This document shows, piece after piece, positions 1-11,144 of a stretch of DNA of 64,000 bases. Origin of the DNA: Hymenopellis radicata (Eukaryota; Basidiomycota; Agaricomycetes; Agaricales; Physalacriaceae); the NCBI GenBank assembly GCA_015501595.1, contig JADNRX010000274.1, positions 1-64,000 on the forward strand. Direction: 5' to 3'. The notes beneath the pieces are model-generated. The model was not told the DNA's origin and did not search any database. It was given only the letters and a program-made list of their open reading frames with translations. The translations under genes and the position numbers were made by a program. Positions within the stretch are counted from its first letter, which is position 1. Every line of letters begins with the position of its first letter.

Positions 1-400
1 AATGCTCACTGAGAACTCGGCGACTGGCTCACTGAGAACTCGACGACTCGCTCGCTGAGAACTTGGCGACTCGCTCGCTGAAAACTTGACGACTCGCTCG
101 CTGAGAACTTGGCGACTCGCTCGCTGAAAACTTGACGACTCGCTCGCTGAGAACTTGACGACTCGCTCGCTGAAAACTTGGCGACTCGCTCGCTGAAAAC
201 TCGACGACTCGCTCGCTGAGAACTTGGCGACTCGCTCGCTGAAAACTTGACGACTCGCTCGCTGAGAACTTGGCGACTCGCTCGCTGAAAACTCAACGAC
301 TCGCTCGCTCGCTGAGAACTTGACGACTCGCTTGCTTGCTGAGAACTCGACAACTCGCTCACTCACTGAGAACTCGGCAACTCGCTCACTCGACCAGTAC
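1..400. repeat. 23-bp minisatellite
   Basis: Tandem array of a 23-bp unit, roughly CGACTCGCTCGCTGARAACTTGR, repeated about 15 times with point variants (GAGAACT/GAAAACT, TTGG/TTGA/TCGA). It degenerates after about 340 and is gone by about 400. The long open frames across it, such as the 118-residue minus-strand one, are products of a repeat whose sequence lacks stops and are not taken as a gene. The 124 bases before the next gene show nothing recognisable. Confidence 0.9.
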
Positions 401-523
401 CCAACTCAGCAGTCAGTGCTCAACATGCTGACTTAGAAATCGATTTGGCCACTCGACCGAGGTCACTACCTTGCAGATGAAGATAGGAATGTAGACGAGA
501 ACAGTTACCGAGGTAGGGATAAT

Positions 524-2408
524 TCAAAATAAATTAGGATAGATAGTACGAGCTAATGCTAAGCCCTCCACCCATAACTGAGCGATCTCCATATCACTAA
601 CTGCATTCGCGAAAGGTGCAAGTGCATATTGTAAACCAGCTAACTCTGTGTCGTTAAAAGGAGAGTCTGGGGGATCTACTGGAACATTGCTAAGATGTTC
701 CGGTGGACCAGTTCGTCCAATCCAAGAGGTTGGGGGCTCGTCGTCAGCATTATTATTGTCACGCGAAGTGAGAATATTATCATCTTGAAGAGCCTCCCAG
801 TCGACCCCAAACACTTCCAGTTCAGCTTCTGGAAGATTCTCCTCTTCTTCATCGTCATCCTGAAAGATTGGATAGCCATCGGGACCCAGCTGGGTACCTC
901 GCACCCCATGAACGAACATGTCGAATCCAAAAAGATCTGCTGGCGAACGATTTGGCCCATTTCGCATTTGAATCGCATGTTGATTCCAGGCATCACTGAA
1001 GAATGTGAGCTGTTGGTTGATGATTCCGAGGAAGAGATAGTGGAGGAGCCAGATGTGATGGACACTATTAATATCAAGACCATAGCGCAGCTCAAGCATC
1101 ATGAATGCTTCAGCCCAAGCAGCTCCAACTTGAATCGTGACATCGCCCCAGAGTCGCTCAATGCGAACATTGTGAACACTTCTACAAATAGAGCTATTCA
1201 GAAATATAATTATATAAATCTCTTTGGCTCTGACCTTCCCCATAGGTAGGACCCTCGATTTTCACCTATCATTTCCTCCATCCATGCTGCGACCAGAATA
1301 TTCTCAGTACCATGGTCTCCCCATAATCGTGATGGAACACCGTAACGTTGGGCCGCATCCAGAAACAGCCCGAGAACAGTTGCTCCACGGTTGTTGTTGT
1401 GTGCACGCAGTCCAACAATCAAACGTGAATAGCCATCAATAAAACCGTGGATTACGATGCCCCAGCGAATTAGACCTGCATTTCAGATTAAATGAGAAAG
1501 GAAGACGACGAGTAAACATACCATGCTGGCCATCATGATGCCAGAGCGAGTTTGGCCCTGGAACACTGTATACACGGCGTCGGATTTGAATACGCTGAAA
1601 TACACGCTGCACGGGATCAATGCGACGCAACGACTGGCTGATGCGCAAACGTGTAATACGTAAGCCCAAACGTCGAAGCATCCCATCAAACATGCTGATG
1701 CCTGCACGCCGATAATGGCGGCGTAGGCGAAGGAGGATCTCGTCAAGCTCATCATCGCTGATAGCAGAAAGAGCTGGAGTGTAAGACGTAACCTCGTCAG
1801 GTGTCGTATGAGGATCAAGGAAATCGTCTCCCTCAGTAAGGGTCTGAGAATGGGGATTGAGAATAGAAGGCTGCTCCTGTCGTTCCGCAATGCCATACTC
1901 GATAAGCTGTTCGCGCACGACACGTCGGCTGACACCTAGAAAATGTGCAATGCCCGATGTCGAACGCAGACCAGAAGCCCATTGCAGAAAAGTGGGATCA
2001 ATAATGATTTGGGGGCGTCCACGACCACCAGTTGGCACTTCGGTCACAATGCTGGGTCGTCCATGATGCGACTCTTCAACAGTAAGAGTATATCGCTGTC
2101 GTACATCATTTTGCATGAGTTCAAGATTATTCACAAGCAGTGCCCACTCGGACTGCTCAAAAATAACTCGAAACTATAGAGATTGTTAGGTGCAAAATAT
2201 TCTAGAGAGAGCAGTAGCTGCACACCTCATGAACAAGATCGAGATAATGATCAAGATCATCGCCTAATCGCCATAGTACAACACTATCCGAGCCATTTGT
2301 GACAGCCTCGTCAACACTCCTCTGAAAGCGATGATAGTAGTTTCGAAAGGCATCAAGAAGCTCAAGTGCTGTAGCTGAAGAGAGTGTATCTGGAGAGACT
2401 TCGGGCAT
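524..2408 (-). CDS. Integrase core (DD34E) transposase-like protein
   Basis: Four exons on the minus strand: 2408-2227, 2173-1522, 1475-1235 and 1181-524. All three introns (about 53, 46 and 53 bp) keep the frame. The start is the MPEVSPDT methionine; the frame is open further upstream but that part looks non-coding. After an alpha-helical N-terminus comes a helix-turn-helix-like stretch (TSGIAHFLGVSRRVVREQL). The integrase core follows, with the first Asp in WHHDGQHG, the second in WGDHGTEN and the catalytic Glu in VRIERLW, 34 residues after the second Asp. This matches the retroviral-integrase-like core found in many fungal genomes outside LTR elements. The role would be cutting and joining DNA ends of a mobile element in the nucleus. 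The C-terminus is acidic. No frame break was seen, so it could be active. It neighbours two other intact-looking genes of unknown function that may belong to the same element. Confidence 0.85.
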
Positions 2409-2542
2409 CGCTGGTGACTGTTTGATGACAAGCCAGATTCGGCATTTGCCAGATTTTGTTCGGACCGAAGTCGGCCAACAGCCTATGATATCATACCTGT
2501 CACTTTTTTCTTTCATGGAACAACAATCTTTTAATAGCGAAC

Positions 2543-4024
2543 TTGGTGAGAACAGCATTGTTTATGCTATATTTCTGCTTATATCATACAGATCTAGTTC
2601 TAATATCAGCAACGATCATTCTTTCAAATCCTGCCGACTTTTCCCCTTCCCCAACCTCGCTTTCCCCCAATATCGACTGTTATGGCATTCCAGTCCCAAG
2701 AGTATGGACAGTTCAGCGAGTAGAAAACAATAACTGGAGTCTTTCACTTCATATTTCTACCTTCATTGCTTGCCTCGCCCTTGCACTCCAGCAAAGACCA
2801 TCGTCATTCTATATCCAGCCTGTTTCGCATATCGAGGAACTCCAGTCGATTCTCGCTCATTCATTCCTTTACAATGTCGAAACTTCGCAATCTCTCAACT
2901 TCCTTTCTCCTCATTCTACTCTTGCCACTGGTACACCTGCCTGTCATCGGCTTTTAGGAAATCTTGGCAGTTTTATTCCCGAGCTCGTTACGATCGAACA
3001 TCGGTCATTTTCGCCTCACACCGATTTGTTGGGTCTTGATTTGGCTACATCGTCACCTGCACTTCAAGAACTTGCACAAAATCTGGCATTTATGTCTGCA
3101 GATATTCGTCATCATTTTTTAGTTGTGTTCAATCTGGATACTTCGATATTTATACAGTGAGTTTTATTTTAATTACTTATTATTTTATTTTATTAATTTT
3201 ATTAATAGGTCCAGTGAGACGATTAATCCTATACAAAATGGATTAATAATTGGGTCCCAACCCTACTCTTTTCCTCCATCAATTTTTTCTGAAACAGCAG
3301 AGCTATTCGATTTTCAGAACGACCCACTTTCACTCCACTCATTCATTCCTCGGCCACATATATCTCCTGCTTCTGGCAATAATTTATCCATTGCTCCCTT
3401 CCCAGCTTTGCAGGTATCTATTCCTATCGCTCAGTCATCCCCTATTACATCGGTTGGGGATCTTTTTAATGCTTATAGCATTAATTGGACGACTACGAAA
3501 ATAGATGTGATGATGTCGCCTAAATCATCTGGTCGCAAACCAATATCTCTGGTATATTTGGTGAATATGGTTTACAAGATTTCTGCTATTTTGGAGCAGA
3601 TGCATCTTCCATCATTTCGCGATGATCCCACTGCGAAGGCAGTATATACATACCATGGATTCACATATACTGCCTCTGATATCGTCGCTGCATTAGGATG
3701 GAGTCCTCAAACCTATATTAATAAGTGTTGGGGCATTGTTTGGGCTGAAAAACTTGTGAAACGAACTTGGAGAAGTGATCAAGGTGGGTAATTATTTTAT
3801 TCAATTTTATTTATATTAAAATTTATATTATAGCAAAAAATACTGCGCTTTACAAGCAGTTTCAGGGTATTCAAGCCTTATTTCGACTTGGTGGTTTCTG
3901 CGATCAGAATCAGATTCCACTATCTCAGTCAACAGATACTGATGAGCACTATGCTGCATGCATTGTACAAAATCATATTCTTTCCAACCGACAACGCTTC
4001 AATGATTTTTTATCTAGTATTTAA
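2543..4024 (+). CDS. Unknown protein with HTH-like C-terminal part
   Basis: Three exons: up to 3156, 3209-3783 and 3834-4024. The introns at 3157-3208 (GTGAGT...AATAG) and 3784-3833 (GTGGGT...ATAG) both preserve frame. The 5' end is unsure: the frame is open from 2543, but convincing protein sequence begins only near 2680 and an upstream exon may be missed. The central part has a well-ordered segment ending ALQELAQNLAFMSADIR. The later part contains FTYTASDIVAALGWSPQTY followed by a tryptophan-rich helix, which reads like a small helix-turn-helix. No catalytic motif is visible. I do not recognise the family. It is transcribed away from the integrase at 524-2408, 135-280 bp apart, and a shared promoter region would fit two proteins of one mobile element. 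Function is not assigned. Confidence 0.7.
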
Positions 4025-4196
4025 TTTAGCCATTTTCAAATTTTCTCCTCTTAATTTACTCCTTTAAATACCTACTAATCACTTAATTTTAACACCTTTT
4101 ATTTCTACTGTTAATAAATATTTAGTAAAACTATAAAAACTTTTCTTATATATATATCAAAAAAAAATATTTTACGATAACTAAAATTATTTAAAT

Positions 4197-6012
4197 TTAG
4201 TTATCAGATTCATCATCAGAGGGTACTTCATCCTCATGAGCTGTACAGGTTAAAAACCGGCGTACTTGGTTGCTATCCAGTGCATTCAACCCATCGAAAA
4301 CCCGCTGTGTTGCACAGAATGCCAAAATATAGTTTTCAACTCCAGCCTTCAATGTCGTGGCATGCATATCTCCAGGAGCAAAAGCCAAAAGTGTTCCAGA
4401 ATCCTGCTCAACAATGACCTTTGAGTGAAAATCAACAAAGTTACCACCAAAATGCCGAGATGGAAGGGAAGATCGAGCTGGAACAGTACGTCCAACACAA
4501 AAGGCAAATCCCCAACGGATATGAACAGGATCTAGGTGGGTCCATCTAACACCATATGAATAAAATTATAAGGAAATATTTTCGGCACATACGATTGATA
4601 TCCAGCAGTTACAATACCCTCTGGTGGACAGCGCTTCGCAGTTTTGAACTGAAATATTGTTCCATCTAAATCGAATGAAAAACCGCAACCTAAAAAGTAT
4701 CAATAACTAAATAAATAGATATATTAAAAAACTTACCTCGTTCAATATGCGCAGTCGCCATTGTTGGATATGGATATTCTGCGCCATTCTGCATCTTATC
4801 ACGTACTTCCTCCATAATTTCTGCTGGCATATAATTCCACAGCAGCGCCCAAAAGAGACTGAGACCACCAATCAACTCCTCATCCTGACGTTTACGATCC
4901 TCTGAAGAAAGAGATTTGCGGGTGAAGGAAACGGCATAACCGAAAGACCGATCATGGTGTGCTCCCATATTGAGCCCAATCTGTGCCATTTTTCCAGGAT
5001 GATAAGGCTAGTATGAGAATGATTAGTAGCTGCATAAATAAATATAATAGAATTTATGTACACGAACATCGCGGCGCTCATAACAGGCCTCCTGCACTAC
5101 AGCAGTTAACCACTTCAACAGCTTAGGTCGAACAGGTGACTGCTGCGGTGCCTCGCGAATAACGACATTTTGTAATGCAAGCTCTATATAAATATTAAAA
5201 ATCAAATATTATAGAAAAAATAAAAGCTTACTTCCAGTAGCATCCTTGATAACGACGATCATGGAAGTATGATGAGGAATGCGGTAGAATCCAGTATTCT
5301 CGTTAACTAGATAATACCCATGCTTGGATTTCACATCATCTACCTGTGCGGCAAGCTCGATAATATCGTAACAGCGCTTAAACGTGCCTTTAGGAGTGTC
5401 GTCGCGGATTACAAGCTCTAAACCAAATGATTCCTTTACGAAGGCGCTAGCTGCAGCATCGTCCATGGTTTGGAGCATGGTTTCAAGGATAGCGAGCCCG
5501 AATTTAACACTCGGCTGCTCATCTCCAGGACGTGCACCAAGACTAGCAAACTATGAAGTATTTAGTAACAATATAACTGATTAAAACAAAAACCTACAAG
5601 ATGACGGCGCTCCTGATGACTGGCTGTATGATCGGCCTGCTTTGCCTCAAGACAGAGCTCGCCAAGACGTTCCTTGAGAATCGGGAGATGTTGCACGATG
5701 CAAAATACATCACGGATGAATAAAGACCACTAAAAACAGTATAAATATGCAATAACAGCAGTTTGAAGACCTCACATACCTGAGCAGGCTTCTTTACTGG
5801 AAATCCCTTACTAGCTGCAGCTGTCATAAGCAGTGCCTGAGCAGATAGACAGCCAGCAATGTTTTTGGACGAGCAGCTACTAAGCAGATCAAAACCCTGC
5901 ACAGTAGAAAGATAACTGAGAACTAGAAACTCTGTAATTAATAATAATTATGCATGAGAAAAGCATACTTACATGGTTGGTATACTGTTGATTTGCGACT
6001 GCGACTGCTCAT
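4197..6012 (-). CDS. Unknown multi-exon protein, possible beta-barrel oxygenase-like C-terminus
   Basis: Starts at an ATG at 6012 (MSSRSRKSTVYQP) and runs through about seven short AT-rich introns to a TGA/TAA at 4197. Exon blocks lie near 5890-5785, 5725-5590, 5550-5230, 5185-5065, 5005-4740, 4690-4600 and 4545-4197. The C-terminal part contains RWGFAFCVGRTVPARSSLP, then HFGGNFVDFHS and LLAFAPGDMHATTL. This H-x(n)-D...G-D-x-H pattern is loosely like a double-stranded beta-helix dioxygenase, but metal ligands are not convincing, so this is only a hint. The extreme C-terminus is acidic (EDEVPSDDESDN). All exons are in frame by inspection. It points toward the +strand gene ending at 4024, 173 bp away. 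It probably belongs to the same gene block as the integrase, but its role is unknown. Confidence 0.65.
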
Positions 6013-6124
6013 GATGGTGGTGGTGGGAATGAAAAAAAAAATGATGGTGATCGCTGCAGATCCAGATAGCTGTGGCTGTGCAAGTTAAAAGACTTCATAG
6101 AGGCATGTAGAACAGATATGACAA

Positions 6125-6212
6125 AGGCAAATGGTGTAGTGGTCTAACAGCCCTCTTTGGTGTATAACATTGGGAGCTGATTTCATGAAGCTGTAAGTTC
6201 AATCCCCCTGTA
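6125..6212 (+). ncRNA. tRNA-like / SINE-like Pol III promoter pair
   Basis: An A-box-like stretch (TGGTGTAGTGGTCTAA, 6132-6147) is followed about 50 bases later by a B-box-like AGTTCAATCCCC (6196-6207). The D-arm fits, but the T-stem does not pair and no acceptor stem forms, so this is not a working tRNA gene. A tRNA-derived SINE remnant is the more likely reading. It lies in the 337-bp gap between the unknown gene ending at 6012 and the split gene's last exon. The rest of that gap holds nothing I can name. Confidence 0.3.
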
Positions 6213-6348
6213 GTGTAATCTGTGCACACAAGCTAACCTGACCTAGACGACTATTTATTGAGCTAAGGCTGTTTTAGATTAATTTTTTAGTAATTTCAAA
6301 GTGTAGAATACGAATAGTGTTGATAAAGAAATATGGTAAGGCTACAGT

Positions 6349-6573
6349 CTACATCCGACTTAGCTTTCCAACCCCATTAATAAGCTGTACCAGAAACCAA
6401 AAGTCAAAAGCATCGTTGAAAGTATCATGCTGCGACTGGCCCGAACGAATATCAGTCGCAAGCTGGCGAATATAGCTATATGGATAATATAGAGCAGGAG
6501 TACAGGTTGCAAAAGCAACAGTTCCCTGCTGAATCATCGCAAGTCGGCGATTTTGGTTCGACTCGTACGAAGC
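6349..6573 (-). pseudogene. Detached 3' exon of the split gene at 11145-13983
   Basis: The open frame reads ...NQNRRLAMIQQGTVAFATC, then a Y/P-rich segment, then DAFDFWFLVQLINGVGK and a stop at 6349. This looks like the C-terminal tail that the larger minus-strand gene (11145-13983) lacks. The gene body ends at a GTAAGC donor at 11144. A usable acceptor for this exon lies just before SNQNRR (or 10 bases earlier at TTCAG), in a phase compatible with the GAG-ending upstream exon. The ATC followed by a hydrophobic/Tyr/Pro stretch resembles the TC...L.LP.Y signature around the active cysteine of HECT ubiquitin ligases, but the match is weak. Splicing across the 4.5 kb that now intervenes is unlikely, so I treat it as part of a broken gene. 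Confidence 0.5.
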
Positions 6574-7129
6574 TGAAGTACATCAGGAATATGGGTCTTG
6601 AGCCTAGGTCCACTATGGTTAACCAGAGAGAATCTGGTTAACCTAGAGCTTAGAAGTCTCCGATTCAGCCAGTTTAACTCAGGACACAGTTCTGCCCTGC
6701 ATGCATTCCTAAGTTAACTCCAAGTCAACTCTGATTAACTTTTGATAACTTAAAGTCATCCTAGATCACCTTAAAGTCAACCTTGATTATCCTAAATCAC
6801 CTTCAAAGAAACTGTAGTTATCATCTACGAAGCCAAGTAAGATGATGAGCAGACCGAAGCAATTAAATACAGTACTGAAGCTTATCACAGCAAGAAAATA
6901 TCAGAAGCGGATTGATTCAACATGCAATACCAACAAGAAACACCACTACATCTATAAAGAAGTACAAAATCTCAGCCTGCATACACAATACTATATACCC
7001 TCCATGAGAACTCATGGAGGAGTCCTTATTGTCAAGGTCGGGTTCTCGGCGGCAATTCCTCGCTCTCGTTCTCAGGATCCCGTCGAAGTCGATTCCTCGT
7101 TGACGGCCATTATTGGGCCCTCATCGTTG

Positions 7130-7345
7130 TCAGCATATCATGTTCGAGGTCGCGGTCGTGGTCGTAGGTGAGGTCGCGGTCAGTCATCGTTATGGTCGGT
7201 GGTCGTCATGATCGTACGTAGTGCGGACGCGGTCGTGGTCACAGTTGTAGTCAAAGTGCACTCGGTCACAGTCGTAGTTGTGGTTGCGGTTACAGTTAGT
7301 CGAGGTCGCGGTCATAGTCGGTCATAGTCGTGGTCGTCGAGTCGG
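7130..7345 (+). repeat. GTCGTGGTC-type low-complexity tract
   Basis: About 215 bases of imperfect GTCG(C/T)GGTC and GTCATAGTC/GTCACAGTC hexamer-to-nonamer repeats. The tract lies inside the 4.5-kb insertion. No gene is supported across it. Confidence 0.7.
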
Positions 7346-9120
7346 GCTGTGACTCAGCAATTTTCTGGCAATGGGGGAAGCTGGGGGGTAACATCATGAT
7401 GCTGAATGAAACAGCAAGTGTAGTCGCATACCTGGTGAGCACAAGAATAGAACTGACGGCCGTGCAGCGGCTGGGGCTGTCCCAAGGGTTGTAGTTGAAC
7501 CTTGCGACGACGCCATCTCCCAAGCAATGGGCCCACAAAGCCCTGCTCAAGGTCGGCCTGGCTCTCCATGGGCCCACGCTTGGGTATCATGTCGTGGTCG
7601 CAGTGGCGCTAAATAGAACGATCCTGATAATGTTGTTTAATGGTAGGAAATTGGAAGCAAACAAGAACTTGCTCGTCGTTGTCCTTGTCGAGGGCTGTAC
7701 TCCTGGTTATTGTTGGTGGGCGGGCTTCGGCGTTCTTGATGGGGTCGCCTGGCATCGTCTTGGTGGGGCTGCTCATCATGATTCTTGGTGCATCGTCGTC
7801 GTCGTGTCCTGAGTGCAGTCAGTAAAGGGCAGATAGCGGCTGCAACAGTCACAGACGCACCTGGCGGCGCCTGTCAGCAACCTCCTGCACGAGTCGTCGT
7901 AAAATGTCAGTAGGCTGTGAAAGCTGTCACGCTGTCGTGGTGAGAGGAAGAGAACAAGTGATCGGACTTTGAAACTGCGATTATAAGCCAACATCCACGT
8001 GACCATTTCGGTTGCCAGCGCAATAGACTGAGTTAGAACCGATTTTTTCTAGATACACTTGAAGAAATAATGTTGACCGTAAAACGGTATCTGCTATCGA
8101 GGTTGACGTGATGACACGGTGTCGGAAGATCGTGGTACGAGTGAGACTTGCAAGTTGCGATCACATTTGAATCTGATTTGATCAAGCGACACGGCAGTTC
8201 TCATTTCTCCTGCCACCACTCAGTTACCGTTAGATGAATCAGTTGTATCAACCATGAATTTACCATATTCTCGTGTATAATCTGTCATACTCCACCCTAC
8301 TTGCGCTTCGTAAGGTCCCTAACATGGTGAGTTTCCCATATACGGGAAACCTGCTCGTTGCATCATGATATTCTGTCATTCATACCCGTCGACCATCCCC
8401 GAGCAACTGCGCGGGGCCAGTCGGCGTGCATGATAGAGAGCCAGCCCTCTCCCGTGTTGTCCAGTTATTTCGAGTGTGAGAACACTTGACAAAGTGGCTG
8501 AGAAAAGGATTGAAGTAGGGTTATGCTACTCATGGGTCCAAATGGCTAGGACGCTTCGGAGAGTTGACTGCGAAGAGAGCGAGAACTGATTGACATACGG
8601 CTGGCTGAATTCATTTGTAAAACGTCGACTACAGCTGAGTCGAATGACTGCGTCGGCGAATGTCGATCGGCGTCAACAACACGCTGGACATATTCCGGTC
8701 AGCCCTCAAAGGTGAGACTGAGAGGTGGTTGTGGCACCCAGATGGATCTTCGTCGAGGTCTGTCGTCCATTGGAGGCTCATGCCGGTTAGAGGAGGGACC
8801 AACAGCGCGAGAAGAGAAGAAGAGAAGAGTGGTCAAACTGTGTAGCCAGAGGTGCAGAAGAAAAACAAGAGACTGTGAGAACAGAATAAGAAATCCCAGA
8901 AGACATCCGAAGGCTAGAGACACGTTGTCGTTGACGAGCTGTGGTAGCCAGAGGCAGAGATGCTATCTGATCGCATTTTGAAGAGTGCGGAGATCGAGGT
9001 CGATCACTACAATCATCTTTCTGCATCTGACCACCAGCACCTAGTGCTGGCGTCTCGGCCCCAGGACTTTTCGTCGGCCCTCTCTGGGTGCTTTCTTCTC
9101 TTGCTTTTTTTCGTTTTGGT
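7346..9120. other. Interior of insertion, no defendable gene
   Basis: Several short overlapping open frames of 60-90 codons occur on both strands here, for example minus 7590-7354 and minus 7852-7637. None shows a conserved motif, and splice-compatible chains could not be built with confidence. Composition is mixed, with some GTC/GAC-rich patches. I see no RNA gene. Confidence 0.4.
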
Positions 9121-9129
9121 CCGGTGACA

Positions 9130-10760
9130 CGCTAAAATAGGTTCCAACAGCCGTGGGACGACCTGATCGCGTTCTGCTCTCCTGGCGAGCGACGCCATCG
9201 CATAAGCCTTCTGAGCGGAGCAGCGGCTCTTCAGGAACACGACGACGGGCTTCAGGAGACTGGTTATCCCCCGCGCCGTCGCACGTCCAGCCAGGCGAGG
9301 ATTCGGATCTCGGGCTGGAACTTGAAGGCGTCGCGGACGCATTCAGCCTCAATCTGTGCGTATTTTGTCTTGCTCTTTTTTTCCTTTTCATTATAACTGA
9401 CCTTGTACAGGCCCTTCTGTCCCACTCCAACCACAACGAGTCCGGCGACGACGACGGTCCCAACGCGTAAGCCCCGGTGAGGTAGCACACGACGAATCAA
9501 GGACTGGACGATGTTTGGACCCGCTGCGATCTCGTAAACCTCCAGAACGGAGCAGCAACGCTGTAGGAAGACGGAGACGGCCTTCAAGCGGCTGGATTAG
9601 CCCCGCGCCGTTTCGGTCGAACCTCCAACGAGGGAATAATTGGTGTTTGGCGGGCTTGGAGGGCGTGGTGCACGCATCCAGGTCAAACGGTGCGTATTTT
9701 TTTCTCTTTCACGATGATTCTCATTGAATATTGGCCGTCCTTCGCAGACGATTTCGCCCCTGCTTTGCAGCACCGCATGCATCACTTTCTACCTTGCCAC
9801 TTTACCACTAGCAACATTTTCACAGCGCCTTCGTCGTCAGACAAGTACAAAAAGTCCTCTCCATCCACAGCGGTTGGAAGCCGGCGGGACGGCGTCGTGG
9901 ACGCGTCCTCCAGCTTAAACGGTGCGTACTTCTGCTCCATTTTCCTCTTATTTGACTGTAAACTGTTATTTTAGGCCCTCATCCTCCCATCTTCCATCTA
10001 CAACGAGTTCAACTGTGTTCTTCCGTCAACGCGATTGCGCAACGCTCCTCAAGCACGGCCGCCAAGTTCCAGGGACTAGCTTGGGCGGCCGTATTCTTCT
10101 CGGTTCCAAGGAGCAGGACATATCTCGCGCCCTCAAATGTGCGGTCCCACTGTCGCCGGACTTTTTCCGCCGCTTACGACAGTCATGGACTCAGAGGACG
10201 ATTTTTTGCGACTCTGCTCTTACGGCGAGCACACGCAAACGCGTAAGCCTTCCAGCCGGAGCAGCAACGCCTGTGGACAACGATGCCGGCTTCACAATGC
10301 TGGACTATCCCCTGTCACACCTATGCCGGAAGGGGACCTGGAGAGCACGGGAGAGGCCAGAACGAGTGCCAGCACAGGTGCGTCTTTCGTTGTCTGTTTT
10401 CTTCCTCTCTCACACCACCCAAGGCCATACTGCTTTCATGACGCCTCAAGTCCCCTCTCTTCAAAACATCCATTTCCTGCTGTTTCGTGCCCATGTTCGT
10501 TGTCGTCTTTCGTTTCGTTTCCATCGCTGTTTAGACCTCGACTCCTCTTCGAATAGCTCTGGTTTTGATGCTTGACTTTTCATTCGCTTTCACGGCGAGA
10601 AAAGGACGAACGTGTCGGCCGGCAGAACGGAGCAGCGACATTTCAACGACCTCTTCGGACTTTAAGAGGCTGAAAGAGCCCCCGCAAGGATTCGACAAGG
10701 TTTGCGCCATCACCACGGCAACGGAACGCGTAGGCCTCGTTTGGTCTCGGGAACACCACC
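9130..10760 (+). repeat. Four diverged repeat modules resembling duplicated exons
   Basis: Four copies of a module recur at about 9214, 9547, 10256 and 10626. Each carries CGGAGCAGC and, in the first three, a peptide pattern like KPSERSSGSSGTRRRASG or KPPERSSNAVGRRRRPSSG followed by a W/G and S-P-A-P-like segment. Three copies end a short distance later in a near-identical donor (GTGCGTATTT or GTGCGTACTT) after a VVDAS or VVHAS-like peptide. Acceptors such as TTATTTTAG and CCTTGTACAG follow. The picture is a +strand, intron-rich gene grown by exon duplication, coding for a Ser/Arg-rich low-complexity protein. I could not join the modules into one frame. It may be the cargo or a degraded protein of the 4.5-kb insertion. 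Confidence 0.4.
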
Positions 10761-11144
10761 TATATATTGTTGAATTGAAGTATTCTTAAGTTCTATTGGG
10801 TTGACTTAAGTTGAACCATTTGTTCTGCCTGTGTATTAGTTGATTCAATCATATCATGCATACCCAAGTCATTTTCTCCAGACTTGTAGGAACTCTGTTG
10901 GAAGACTGATCCCTATGTTAGCTATTGCAGACTTGTAGCAACTCTGGTAGAGACAGTGTTCCTAAGTTGTGACAAGTTACTTTCAGTTGTCTCTGGCAGC
11001 TTAAGCTGCTTGGGTTAACCAGAAAATATGGGTCTAAACTTAGGTCAACCAGATGCCAAAGTGATTTTCCTGATGTATCTGTTGCCATGCGAACCTTTAG
11101 ACTGGTTAAGGAGGTATAGACTATGAAAGATGTAGCAGGCTTAC

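Larger units (their letters stand above)
6581..11075. mobile_element. 4.5-kb insertion with short TIRs and TA duplication
   Basis: The left end reads CATCAGGAATAT (6581) and the reverse complement of the right end reads CATCAGGAAAAT (ending 11075), 11 of 12 identical. TA dinucleotides flank it at 6579-6580 and 11076-11077. It sits between a splice donor (11144) and an exon continuing the same gene (6573), so removing it leaves an ordinary 75-90 bp intron. Both ends carry many subterminal GGTTAACC, GGTCAACC and AAGTTAACT-type motifs, as DNA transposons often do. No transposase was recognised inside. The superfamily is not assigned. The short TIR could arise by chance; the main support is the split gene. 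Confidence 0.45.

Noticed and set aside
6..362. 118-residue minus-strand frame rich in SSSQRASE repeats
   Set aside because: It is only the translation of the 23-bp minisatellite; no start context or non-repeat part.
1..400. CRISPR-like repeat array
   Set aside because: The repeat units abut with no unique spacers, and the genome is eukaryotic.
6121..6230. Intron-containing tRNA gene
   Set aside because: A- and B-box-like words are present, but neither the T-stem nor the acceptor stem pairs.
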